Source: an uncultured Eubacteriales bacterium
Lineage (GTDB): Bacteria > Bacillota > Clostridia > Oscillospirales > UMGS1783
Direction: 5' to 3'
Length of the DNA: 6,790 bases
NCBI GenBank assembly: GCA_900555065.1
Contig: USJY01000074.1
Span: 1-6,790 of the forward strand
Part shown: positions 1-6,044 of the stretch, piece after piece
Layout: the number at the start of each line of letters is the position of its first letter
Position numbering within the stretch: the stretch's first letter is position 1
Translations under genes and position numbers: made by a program
Notes under the pieces: model-generated
The model's database searches: none
The model's input: the letters and a program-made list of their open reading frames with translations, nothing else
Told to the model about the DNA's origin: nothing

Positions 1-39
1 ATTTTCAAGGCTTTTGGAGGATTTTATTAAAACACTGTA

Positions 40-55
40 ACCTCTGTTGAGAGGT
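40..55. other. small perfect hairpin
   Basis: Bases 40-45 (ACCTCT) and 50-55 (AGAGGT) form a perfect 6-bp stem with the loop GTTG. On neither strand is it followed by a clean T tract; the minus strand reads on into a TTTTAATAAAA-like AT-rich stretch. It may be a weak terminator or part of the structured block to its right. No gene is visible in bases 1-61. Confidence 0.3.
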
Positions 56-101
56 CATAATTTACTGATATTCAAATTCGTATTTATGGGGTTCAAGCCC
101 G

Positions 102-179
102 CGTCGTCCGTGCCGGACGACGGAGTCCGGCTTCTGAGCGCGCCAGACTCTGCAGTGGCCGTCTATGTCATACCGGCCA
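102..179 (-). other. cluster of three adjacent hairpins
   Basis: Three stems follow one another. Bases 102-110 pair with 114-122 (9 bp, loop TGC). Bases 123-131 pair with 142-150 (9 bp). Bases 156-161 pair with 174-179 (6 bp, TGGCCG/CGGCCA). The second stem has a C-A mismatch if read as plus-strand RNA but an allowed G-U pair if read as minus-strand RNA, which mildly favours the minus strand. A competing stem (112-118 with 125-131, 7 bp) excludes the first two, so the region could switch between folds. I recognise no known RNA family: the core motifs of RNase P RNA, SRP RNA, tmRNA and the common riboswitches are absent or incomplete. With 228-350 it may be a single structured RNA or repeat element. 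This is inference from base pairing only. Confidence 0.35.
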
Positions 180-227
180 ATGAAGAGCTTGGAATCGCAC
201 GCAAAATATACGGTATGTTTGGGTAAA

Positions 228-350
228 AAAGGCCCTCTGCCATGATGGTCATAGCCTTTTGGGAGAAATCGGAGCGTCGATTTCTGAAGTGCGGCTCGCC
301 GCACTTCAGATTCTCCGCTAAGTCTATGCCGCATTAGGCGGAGGGCTTTT
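228..350. repeat. nested inverted repeats, branched fold
   Basis: An outer stem joins 232-241 to 337-346 (GCCCTCTGCC with GGCGGAGGGC; one G-U pair in plus-strand RNA, one A-C mismatch in minus-strand RNA), and the A and T flanks can extend it to 228-350. Inside lie an 8-bp hairpin (264-271 with 278-285) and a perfect 12-bp hairpin (283-294 with 299-310, loop CTCG), which share bases 283-285. GGAGAA at 262-267 can also pair with TTCTCC at 311-316. On the minus strand the outer stem is followed by T6 (225-230), so it could end transcripts leaving the DUF11-type gene at 603-1472. On the plus strand it is followed by CTTTT. The paired ends also resemble a small palindromic repeat element. Copy number in the genome would separate these options. 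Confidence 0.45.
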
Positions 351-602
351 CATACCTGGAAGCAGGATGGCCGTCCCGCAACTGTATACCACGGCGTTGC
401 GTGCGTCCTGGACCGTTCTGCCGCAATATATGGGATTGCCGGGATTTCAGGTGTGGGATGCCGCGGGCATGGTACGGCAAATGGGACGCCTTTGGACGTT
501 ATGGGGTTTGCCGGCGCGGTTCGGTTGAAACGTACGGAGCTTACGGCCGGTGCGACAGGGCGGATGCTGCTGCCGGGACAGGAAGGTACCTGATGCGGTA
601 CG
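351..602. other. no supported gene
   Basis: I see no gene with a ribosome binding site here. The minus frame open from 625 down to 353 has no Shine-Dalgarno sequence and a proline/arginine-rich, low-plausibility product. A plus frame open from 289 to its stop near 590 encodes a small-residue-rich peptide but has no ATG near its left end. The stretch is GC-rich and lies downstream of the minus-strand DUF11-type gene. It could be untranslated trailer or a decayed gene. Confidence 0.4.
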
Positions 603-1472
603 TTATTCAACGACGCCGGAAACAATGATTTCCGCCGTGCCGGGGCCGGAGATGGTGGCCGCGGGGACGGACAGCGTCGCGTCGCCGACAGGAAGGGTCA
701 GGGTATTGGTTTTGTCGTCGAGTTCGTACTGGTCGTCCGTATAGACGGTTGTGACCCCGCCGACGACGGATGTGACGAGATTCGGTGTGAACCCGGCTGG
801 CAGCGTGTCTGTCAGCACAGTGTCAACGCTGGGCTGGGAGCCGGTATTGAGCAGCGTAAAGGTATAGGTAAGCATGTCGCCGCTCGCGACGCTCCGCTTA
901 TCGACTGCTTTCGCAACTGCGAGATCGGCGTACTGGTCCAGCGCGACGGAGGCTTCAGCCGCGTCGGCGGGCTGTACCAGCGGGCCGCTGTCAGAACCGC
1001 AGTTTGCCGTGACTGCGCTCGTTCCTGTGAGTACGCCGACTGTAACGTTCAGCGCGGGATTGACGCGCGCGCAATAGGCGATGAGTATGGTCTGCCGGGA
1101 CGGGACCGCGCCTGGAATGTGGAACGTGAGTTTGTTGCCGTCCACCACGGGCGTGACAGCCGCAGGAATTCCGCCTACATATACGACGGCGGAATCCGCC
1201 AGATAGACAAGGTCCCCGGTCGCGGCGTCCGTGCCGAGGCTTTCAGTGATGGTAAGATTGTACAGCGGCCCCTGGCCGATGTTTTCCACTCTTGTGACAA
1301 AGGTTATGTTTTCTCCCGGACGAAACGTGCGCGTCAGCGTTGTTTTGGATGCTGTTACGCCGTACTCCTCCAGCTTTGTCGTATTCGTAACGTTGGACAG
1401 AGCGGTTTCCGGCGCAGTCGCGCCCGGATAGCTGTATCGAATGCTGGCCTGATTATTCATTGGAATAGGCAT
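603..1472 (-). CDS. DUF11 repeat protein, no signal peptide
   Basis: A 289-residue, Thr/Val/Ala-rich, beta-strand-rich protein with two copies of the DUF11/TIGR01451 conserved repeat, a beta-sandwich module usually found in surface proteins. Repeat 1 spans about residues 38-150, with RPGENITFVTRVENIG at 51-66. Repeat 2 spans about 182-288, with the hallmark pattern SGDMLTYTFTLLNTG (197-211) then TDTLPAGFTP (221-230). The N-terminus begins MPIPMNNQASIRYSYPG with no basic-plus-hydrophobic signal sequence, and there is no LPXTG motif or C-terminal membrane segment. Cys134 and Cys158 are the only cysteines. The start at 1472 is chosen because AGGAGGA (1487-1481, minus) sits 8 bases before it; an in-frame ATG at 1556 has no such site and lies inside a palindrome. 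A TATATT at 1520-1515 (minus) could be a -10 box, but its -35 is poor. The gene diverges from mraZ. Its function is unknown; a surface or spore-surface structural role is possible but unproven. Confidence 0.85.
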   Translation of the reverse strand: MPIPMNNQASIRYSYPGATAPETALSNVTNTTKLEEYGVTASKTTLTRTFRPGENITFVTRVENIGQGPLYNLTITESLGTDAATGDLVYLADSAVVYVGGIPAAVTPVVDGNKLTFHIPGAVPSRQTILIAYCARVNPALNVTVGVLTGTSAVTANCGSDSGPLVQPADAAEASVALDQYADLAVAKAVDKRSVASGDMLTYTFTLLNTGSQPSVDTVLTDTLPAGFTPNLVTSVVGGVTTVYTDDQYELDDKTNTLTLPVGDATLSVPAATISGPGTAEIIVSGVVE

Positions 1473-1480
1473 GGGTTGAT

Positions 1481-1487
1481 TCCTCCT
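1481..1487 (-). promoter_or_regulatory. ribosome binding site of the DUF11 gene
   Basis: The minus strand reads AGGAGGA, 8 bases upstream of the ATG at 1472-1470. It decides the start over the longer reading frame that begins at 1556. Confidence 0.85.
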
Positions 1488-1540
1488 GTAATTTTGTGCA
1501 GGCGTTCTTATTTCAATATATGCGGTAATCAATAAAACTG

Positions 1541-1578
1541 TTTTTTTGCCCGCCATTCATGAATGGCGGGCTTTTTTT
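1541..1578 (+). terminator. perfect 24-bp palindrome between T7 tracts
   Basis: Bases 1548-1559 and 1560-1571 are exact reverse complements with no spacer, giving a GC-rich stem of about 10 bp around a 4-base loop. T7 follows at 1572-1578, which is a textbook intrinsic terminator on the plus strand. T7 also precedes it (1541-1547), so on the minus strand the stem is followed by A7 and would not terminate. No plus-strand gene lies to its left, so it may block antisense transcripts from the DUF11 gene region from entering mraZ, or be left over from a lost gene. Confidence 0.7.
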
Positions 1579-1744
1579 CTTTTCTCCCGGCCCGGGCACG
1601 GTTCCTCCGGACGCCGCGGACGAAAATTAGGGGAAAAGGGGAGGTTTTGGCAGTTATTGCGGTCCGGGATTTATGCTTCGCATCGGGGCAGCCGTGAAGG
1701 GGAAAAAACATTGGTTTTATTGAATTTTTTTTGCTCTCTACCTA

Positions 1745-1772
1745 TTGAAAAATTCTGGATTTATGTTATACT
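1745..1772 (+). promoter_or_regulatory. sigma-A-type promoter of mraZ
   Basis: The -35 box TTGAAA (1745-1750) and the -10 box TATACT (1767-1772) match TTGACA and TATAAT at five of six bases each, with a 16-base spacer. An AT-rich stretch with T8 lies just upstream. The predicted transcription start is near 1779, giving an mraZ leader of about 75 bases that carries the direct repeats at 1771-1820. It probably drives mraZ, rsmH and ftsL, and perhaps the later genes. Confidence 0.75.
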
Positions 1773-1820
1773 GTGGTTACATGTGGTGCAAAGTTTCACC
1801 AAGTGGTTGAAAGTGGTGAA
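1771..1820 (+). promoter_or_regulatory. MraZ operator: five 10-bp direct repeats
   Basis: Five consecutive decamers in exact 10-bp register read CTGTGGTTAC, ATGTGGTGCA, AAGTTTCACC, AAGTGGTTGA and AAGTGGTGAA. Four share a GTGG core at the same position; the third keeps only AAGT. MraZ proteins are known to bind short tandem G-rich repeats of about one helical turn upstream of their own gene (TGGGN repeats in E. coli, AAAGTG-type repeats in Mycoplasma). The array starts at the -10 box and covers the predicted transcription start, so bound MraZ should block initiation. The link to MraZ is inferred from position and pattern. Confidence 0.7.
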
Positions 1821-1855
1821 TTTGGCGCTGAAAAAAGAGTGAGGGAGGGAGAAGC

Positions 1856-2275
1856 ATGCTTTCTGGAAAGTACAAGCACACCATTGACGCAAAAGGCAGA
1901 GTGATTGTGCCGATTCGTTTCCGGGAAGATCTGGGCGACACGTTTGTTGTGACGCGCGGCCTGGACGAGTGCCTCGCCCTCTATTCCATGCAGGAATGGT
2001 CCGGCCTGGAGGAAAAGATCAAACAGCTGCCTATGGCGCGTTCCAGGCAGATACAGCGGTATTTGTTCTCCAACGCATTCCCCGTCGAGCTGGACGGGCA
2101 GGGGCGGATTGTGCTCCCGGCGGATCTGCGCGAATTCGCAGGCCTGAAAAAAGAGGTGATCATCGCCGGCGTATCCACCCGCGCAGAGATCTGGGACAGC
2201 GCGAAGTGGGCGGAGAGCGAGATGCTGAGTTCGACCGATAACATTACGGAAATGATGATGGAGCTCGGATTCTGA
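1856..2275 (+). CDS. mraZ: MraZ transcriptional regulator
   Basis: MraZ is a DNA-binding regulator that forms ring-shaped oligomers and represses its own dcw operon. This copy has 139 residues, close to the usual length. It has two AbrB-like half domains: residues 5-47, with D11-A-K-G-R15 followed by VIVPIRFR, and residues 76-114, with D80-G-Q-G-R84 followed by IVLPADLREF. These DxxGR turns are the family signature for contacting tandem operator repeats. GGGAGG at 1843-1848, 7 bases upstream, supports the ATG. It is the first gene of the cluster, lies directly downstream of the decamer array it probably binds, and is separated from rsmH by one base, so the two are very likely co-transcribed and perhaps translationally coupled. 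The C-terminal tail (about 120-139) is methionine-rich and acidic. The identification is secure. Confidence 0.97.
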   Translation: MLSGKYKHTIDAKGRVIVPIRFREDLGDTFVVTRGLDECLALYSMQEWSGLEEKIKQLPMARSRQIQRYLFSNAFPVELDGQGRIVLPADLREFAGLKKEVIIAGVSTRAEIWDSAKWAESEMLSSTDNITEMMMELGF

Positions 2276-2276
2276 T

Positions 2277-3221
2277 ATGGGCGGCGGTTTTACGCATGTG
2301 CCGGTTATGCCGGCGGAGTGCCTGGAAGCGCTCATGGTCAGGCCTGACGGCGTGTATGTCGATTGTACGGCCGGCGGCGGCGGACACTCTCTTCTCATCG
2401 CGAAGTCTCTTGGCCCTGCGGGACGGCTGATCTGCATAGACCGCGACATGGACGCGATTCATGCCTGCGAAGAACGGCTGGCCGGGTACCGGGACCGGGT
2501 TACGCTGGTCCACGCGCAGTATTCCAGCCTGCGCCGTTTGTTGTCCTCGCTGGGGCTGGACGGTGCGGACGGGATTTTTATGGATTTGGGCGTTTCTTCC
2601 CATCAGCTCGACACAGCCGCGCGCGGGTTCTCCTTTCAAAAAGACGCGCCGCTTGATATGCGTATGGATACAAGCGTGGGCGAGACGGCGAAGGACCTGG
2701 TAAACAGGCTGCCGGCGGACGAACTTGCAGAAATACTGTGGAAATACGGCGAGGAGCGGTACAGCCGCCGGATTGCCGAACGCATCGAGCGTAGCCGCAG
2801 AACAGCCGCCATTGAAACGACGAAACAGCTGGCGGATATTATAGCTTCCGCTATCCCGGCCGCGGCCCGTCGCGCCGAGCAGCAACACCCGGCAAAACGC
2901 AGCTTTCAAGCCCTGCGGATCGCCGTAAACGGGGAGCTGGACGAGCTTGCGGAGGTTTTGGACGAGCTGCCGCAGCTGCTGCATCCGTCCGGCCGCGCCG
3001 CAGTGCTTACCTTTCATTCGCTGGAAGACCGGCTTGTCAAGGCGGCGTTCGCTAGGCACAGCACGGGGTGTACCTGCCCGCCGGATTTGCCGGTATGCGT
3101 ATGCGGACATAAGCCCACTATGCGGGTGATTACCAAAAAGCCGATCCTGCCTACGCAGGAAGAATTGCAGCATAACCGCCGCGCCGCGAGCGCAAAACTG
3201 CGCGTAGCACAGCGGCTTTGA
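2277..3221 (+). CDS. rsmH: 16S rRNA m4C1402 methyltransferase RsmH
   Basis: RsmH (MraW) uses S-adenosylmethionine to methylate N4 of C1402 of 16S rRNA in the ribosomal P site, in the cytoplasm. The 314-residue length is normal. The SAM-binding motif VDCTAGGGGHS lies at 28-38 and the acidic end of the next strand, CIDRD, at 53-57. The family motifs DLGVSSHQLD (103-112), RGFSF (116-120), then KRSFQALRIAVNGEL (207-221) and TFHSLEDRLVK (245-255) follow in order. A C-x-C-x6-C-x-C cluster (Cys265, 267, 274, 276) near the C-terminus could bind a metal and is common in Gram-positive members. The only Shine-Dalgarno candidate, GGAG at 2261-2264 inside mraZ, is 12 bases from the ATG, rather far, so expression may rely on coupling to mraZ, whose stop is one base away. 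Confidence 0.97.
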   Translation: MGGGFTHVPVMPAECLEALMVRPDGVYVDCTAGGGGHSLLIAKSLGPAGRLICIDRDMDAIHACEERLAGYRDRVTLVHAQYSSLRRLLSSLGLDGADGIFMDLGVSSHQLDTAARGFSFQKDAPLDMRMDTSVGETAKDLVNRLPADELAEILWKYGEERYSRRIAERIERSRRTAAIETTKQLADIIASAIPAAARRAEQQHPAKRSFQALRIAVNGELDELAEVLDELPQLLHPSGRAAVLTFHSLEDRLVKAAFARHSTGCTCPPDLPVCVCGHKPTMRVITKKPILPTQEELQHNRRAASAKLRVAQRL

Positions 3222-3244
3222 GTATACTCCTGGAGATGAGATGC

Positions 3245-3658
3245 ATGAAGAAAACAAATGTAAAAAAAGCGGACAAACTGAAAAAACGGTTCATGGGTCG
3301 TAAAACGGTGCTCGTGCTGCTGTTCATAACAATGTTTTCACTGTTTGGATACAAAATTTACTGCAACGCGCAGTATAATGAGATGACAAACCAGCTCTCC
3401 AGCCTCAAGCGCCAGTACGAGGTGCTGGAAAACGAGGAGATCCAACTCCAGGTAAGCCAGGACAGCAAGGCGAACCTGCGCACGGTGGAGGAAATCGCCT
3501 CCGGCAAGCTCGGAATGCGCAAGATTGAACAGTATCAGGTATCCTATGTGAACCTGGAAAACGAGGATAAGGCGGAGGTCATAGACAACAGCGCGGACGA
3601 CGGATTTTTCGGCGGGCTATTTCGAAACTTTGCCATGATTTTGGAATATTTGAGCTGA
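3245..3658 (+). CDS. ftsL: FtsL-like cell division protein
   Basis: A 137-residue bitopic membrane protein of the FtsL/DivIC type, which joins FtsB/DivIC and FtsQ/DivIB to activate the septal synthase. A very basic cytoplasmic tail (1-20, nine Lys and two Arg) precedes one membrane segment (about 20-38, TVLVLLFITMFSLFGYKIY), then a predicted coiled coil (about 44-72) and a conserved-looking LRTVEEIASGKLGM stretch (78-91) outside the cell. The frame opens at a TTG (3218) overlapping the rsmH stop, but GGAG at 3232-3235 lies 9 bases from the ATG at 3245, which I prefer; the ATG at 3236 is too close to it. Sequence conservation in this family is low, so the call rests on size, topology and position between rsmH and a class B PBP. 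The C-terminus (119-137) ends in an unusual hydrophobic, aromatic-rich tail. Confidence 0.85.
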   Translation: MKKTNVKKADKLKKRFMGRKTVLVLLFITMFSLFGYKIYCNAQYNEMTNQLSSLKRQYEVLENEEIQLQVSQDSKANLRTVEEIASGKLGMRKIEQYQVSYVNLENEDKAEVIDNSADDGFFGGLFRNFAMILEYLS

Positions 3659-3678
3659 CCTGTGTCTACATATAGTAT
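3650..3678 (+). promoter_or_regulatory. possible promoter before the PBP gene
   Basis: TTGAGC (3650-3655) and TAGTAT (3673-3678) are 17 bases apart and each match the sigma-A consensus at four of six bases; TATAGT at 3671-3676 is a slightly better -10 with 16 bases from TTTGAG. It overlaps the end of ftsL. If real, it would give the PBP a leader containing the hairpin at 3716-3740. The match is modest. Confidence 0.3.
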
Positions 3679-3715
3679 GGGGATACTGTTGGGATATCGG
3701 CTACGATCATAAACA

Positions 3716-3748
3716 CCGCTGTTCTGCTATGTAACAGCGGCTTTCCCT
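3716..3748 (+). terminator. terminator-like hairpin in ftsL-PBP gap
   Basis: CCGCTGTT (3716-3723) and AACAGCGG (3733-3740) form a perfect 8-bp stem with a 9-base loop, followed by CTTTCCCT, a weak pyrimidine tract. It could partly terminate or attenuate transcription from mraZ-ftsL before the PBP, or protect the upstream RNA end after processing. A smaller AGTAT/ATACT hairpin (3674-3678 with 3683-3687) lies upstream in the same gap. Confidence 0.45.
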
Positions 3749-3784
3749 TGTAATAGAGAAAGTATTTGGGACGGGTTTGCCCGA

Positions 3785-3790
3785 AGGAGG
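3785..3790 (+). promoter_or_regulatory. ribosome binding site of the PBP gene
   Basis: A perfect AGGAGG directly abuts an in-frame ATG at 3791 and lies 9 bases before the ATG at 3800. The spacing selects 3800 as the true start. Confidence 0.85.
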
Positions 3791-3799
3791 ATGCTGCAA

Positions 3800-6016
3800 A
3801 TGGCGAAAGGGCCAACAATTCCTATGTCAAAACGCATTGTAATCATGATGTGCGCAATCGTCCTCTTTTTTGTTCTGCTCACGGGGAAACTGTTCCACAT
3901 ACAGATTGTAAAGGGCGAGGAGTACCAGGCGAAAGCGATTTCGCAGCAGACGCGGGACATTACAATTTCAGCCAAGCGCGGCACGATTTACGACCGCAAT
4001 TACAAGGCGCTCGCCATCAGCGCGACGGCGTACAAAATTGTGCTTGCGCCCTCGATTATTGAGGATGAAGAAATACGGCAGATTATTCTGGATGGTCTTC
4101 CGCCCATTTTGGGGATTGAGAAGGAGACTGTGGAAAATTCGCTTGCAAAAAATACCGCTTACGACGTGATCGCGCGTCGGGTGGAAAAGGACGTGGCGGA
4201 TCAGGTTCGCGAATTTGTGAGCGATAACGAGCTGGGCCAGTACATATCCATTCTGGACGACCCGAAACGGTATTATCCATACAACGATTTTGCTGCGCAT
4301 GTCATTGGGTTTGTGGGCAGCGACAACCAGGGCCTCGCCGGCCTGGAAGCGCAATATGAGGAATATCTGAAGGGCGAGGACGGGCGCGTGATCGCGGCTA
4401 AAAATGCGAATAACACCGACATGCCGGTGGAATATGAAAAATACATTGAGGCGCAGGACGGCAACAGCCTCGTCCTGACGATTGACGAGACGATACAGCA
4501 TTACCTTGAAAAGCGGTTGGAAGCCGCGTATACCGACAACCTGGTGGGAAAATACGCCGCGGGCATTGTGATGGACGTGAAGACGGGCGGCATTCTCGCC
4601 ATGGCGGTGGAACAGGACTTTGACCTCAACGAGCCGTTTACCATTACAGACGAAGAAACGATCGAATACCTTTCCACGCTTGAGGGCGACGAATATACAA
4701 ACGCACGCGCGGAAGCGCTGGAGACGCTGTGGAAAAACGTGCTTGTTACCGATCAGTACGAGCCGGGCTCGACCTTTAAAACCATCACGAGCGCGATTGC
4801 GATTGAGGAAAAGAAGGTGGACGACAACAGCACGTTCTACTGTAACGGCTATCGGAATATCGCCGGGACGATCATCCACTGCGCCAACCGCAGCGGGCAC
4901 GGAAGCGAGGACTTTCAGCGGGCGCTGTGCAACTCCTGCAACCCTGCGTTTATGGATATCGGCGCGCTGATCGGCGGCGACACTTTCTACGACTACGTGA
5001 CCGGCTTCGGGCTGCGTGAGCGCACGGGCATCGACCTGCCGGGCGAAGGCGTGGGTATTTTCCACTCCAAAGAAAGTATCGGCCCGGTGCAGCTGGCGAC
5101 CATCTCGTTCGGCCAGACGTTCAAGGTCACGCCGATTCAGCTGATTACGGCAGTCAGCTCGATTGCAAACGGCGGGAAACTGATGAAACCGTATGTGGTC
5201 AGCGAGATAATAGACGCGGAGGGAAACGTGGTCAAGTCGTTTGAACCGACCGTCGTCAAACAGCCGATTTCTGAAACGACCGCCGATAAAGTCGCCTCTA
5301 TGATGGAGGTCGTCGTGTCTGACGGCGGCGGCCGCAACGCCTATGTCAAAGGGTTCAGGGTCTGCGGGAAGTCGGGTACTTCGCAGAAGATCGACCAGAA
5401 AAATGAGGACGGAACATACGACCATATCTCGTCTTTTATCGCGTTTGCACCCGCCGACGATCCGCAGGTGGCAATGCTGATCCTGCTTGACGAACCCGGC
5501 GTCGTCCCCTTCTTTGGTGCGACGATCGTCGGCCCGATTATCAGCAATCTCATGGAAGAGGTTATGACCTATCTTGACGTGGCGCCGCAGTTTACCGAGG
5601 AGGAGCTGGCGGAACAGGACGTCGCCGTACCGCAGCTTACAGGCTATACGAGCGCAGAGGCGCGCACGACCCTGAGCCGGATGGGGCTGGGTACAAAGGT
5701 CATTGGCGGCGACGGTACAGTGGAAATGCAGATCCCCGCATACGGACAGACAATCCCGTATACAGGGACGGTGATCCTGTATACAAACGGGAGCGTGCCG
5801 GATGATAACATCACGGTACCAAACCTGAAGGACATGACGGCGTCCGCCGCGAATACCGAGCTCGTAAACCTTGGGCTCAATATAAAAATAGTGGGCAAGG
5901 ACCCGTACGACGCGGGCGTTTACGCCGTGTCCCAAAGCCCGGCGGCGGGAACCGTCGTCGAAGCGGGAACCGTCGTGACGGTCGAGTTCCGCTCCAAAAC
6001 TACTACGGATGACTAA
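3800..6016 (+). CDS. class B PBP with two PASTA domains (SpoVD/FtsI type)
   Basis: A monofunctional D,D-transpeptidase of 738 residues that cross-links peptidoglycan outside the membrane with a SEDS glycosyltransferase partner. Order of parts: short cytoplasmic tail, one membrane anchor (about 12-34), PBP dimerisation domain (about 54-225, beginning with RGTIYDRN at 61-68), transpeptidase domain (about 265-570) with S324-T-F-K327, S379-C-N381 and K524-S-G-T527, then two PASTA domains (about 608-663 and 671-731). All three penicillin-binding motifs are intact. The start at 3800 follows from AGGAGG spacing. In Bacillota the PBP after ftsL is a vegetative septal PBP (PBP2B/PBP2x) or the sporulation paralogue SpoVD. 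Cysteines near the active site (Cys348, 361, 377, 380) recall B. subtilis SpoVD, whose thiols are redox-controlled by StoA, but the family label is inference, so I give no symbol. murE follows after 28 bases. Confidence 0.93.
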   Translation: MAKGPTIPMSKRIVIMMCAIVLFFVLLTGKLFHIQIVKGEEYQAKAISQQTRDITISAKRGTIYDRNYKALAISATAYKIVLAPSIIEDEEIRQIILDGLPPILGIEKETVENSLAKNTAYDVIARRVEKDVADQVREFVSDNELGQYISILDDPKRYYPYNDFAAHVIGFVGSDNQGLAGLEAQYEEYLKGEDGRVIAAKNANNTDMPVEYEKYIEAQDGNSLVLTIDETIQHYLEKRLEAAYTDNLVGKYAAGIVMDVKTGGILAMAVEQDFDLNEPFTITDEETIEYLSTLEGDEYTNARAEALETLWKNVLVTDQYEPGSTFKTITSAIAIEEKKVDDNSTFYCNGYRNIAGTIIHCANRSGHGSEDFQRALCNSCNPAFMDIGALIGGDTFYDYVTGFGLRERTGIDLPGEGVGIFHSKESIGPVQLATISFGQTFKVTPIQLITAVSSIANGGKLMKPYVVSEIIDAEGNVVKSFEPTVVKQPISETTADKVASMMEVVVSDGGGRNAYVKGFRVCGKSGTSQKIDQKNEDGTYDHISSFIAFAPADDPQVAMLILLDEPGVVPFFGATIVGPIISNLMEEVMTYLDVAPQFTEEELAEQDVAVPQLTGYTSAEARTTLSRMGLGTKVIGGDGTVEMQIPAYGQTIPYTGTVILYTNGSVPDDNITVPNLKDMTASAANTELVNLGLNIKIVGKDPYDAGVYAVSQSPAAGTVVEAGTVVTVEFRSKTTTDD

Positions 6017-6044
6017 ACGAACGCGGGCTTTGGAGTGAAATCCT

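Noticed and set aside
90..110. GGGGTTCAAGCCCG resembles a tRNA T arm on the plus strand.
   Set aside because: The 5-bp T stem does not pair (TGGGG against CCGCG) and no acceptor, D or anticodon arm fits upstream.
131..160. Minus-strand GGCCACTG followed by GAAGCCGG, resembling pieces of a cobalamin riboswitch.
   Set aside because: The spacing is too short, the rest of the B12-box context is missing, and no cobalamin-related gene follows on the minus strand.
289..592. A plus-strand open frame with a Gly/Ala-rich product ending LLPGQEGT.
   Set aside because: It has no ATG near its left end and no ribosome binding site, and it begins inside the inverted-repeat block.
62..625. One minus-strand frame is open from 625 to 62 apart from a single stop at 350-352, giving products of 91 and 90 residues.
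   Set aside because: No Shine-Dalgarno sequence precedes either part, the products are rich in Arg, Pro and His, and the left half overlies the inverted-repeat block. The end (KPDSVVRHGRRGLEPH) has the look of an artefactual translation of structural RNA or repeat DNA. A decayed gene is not fully excluded.
1473..1556. A longer DUF11 protein starting at 1556, with a short hydrophobic stretch (KKTVLLITAYIEI) that might act as a signal peptide.
   Set aside because: This ATG lies inside the palindrome with no ribosome binding site, the hydrophobic stretch is short and ends in charged residues, and the ATG at 1472 has an ideal AGGAGGA.
3218..3244. A TTG start for FtsL overlapping the rsmH stop codon.
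   Set aside because: GGAG at 3232-3235 is correctly spaced for the ATG at 3245, while the TTG lacks a good site.
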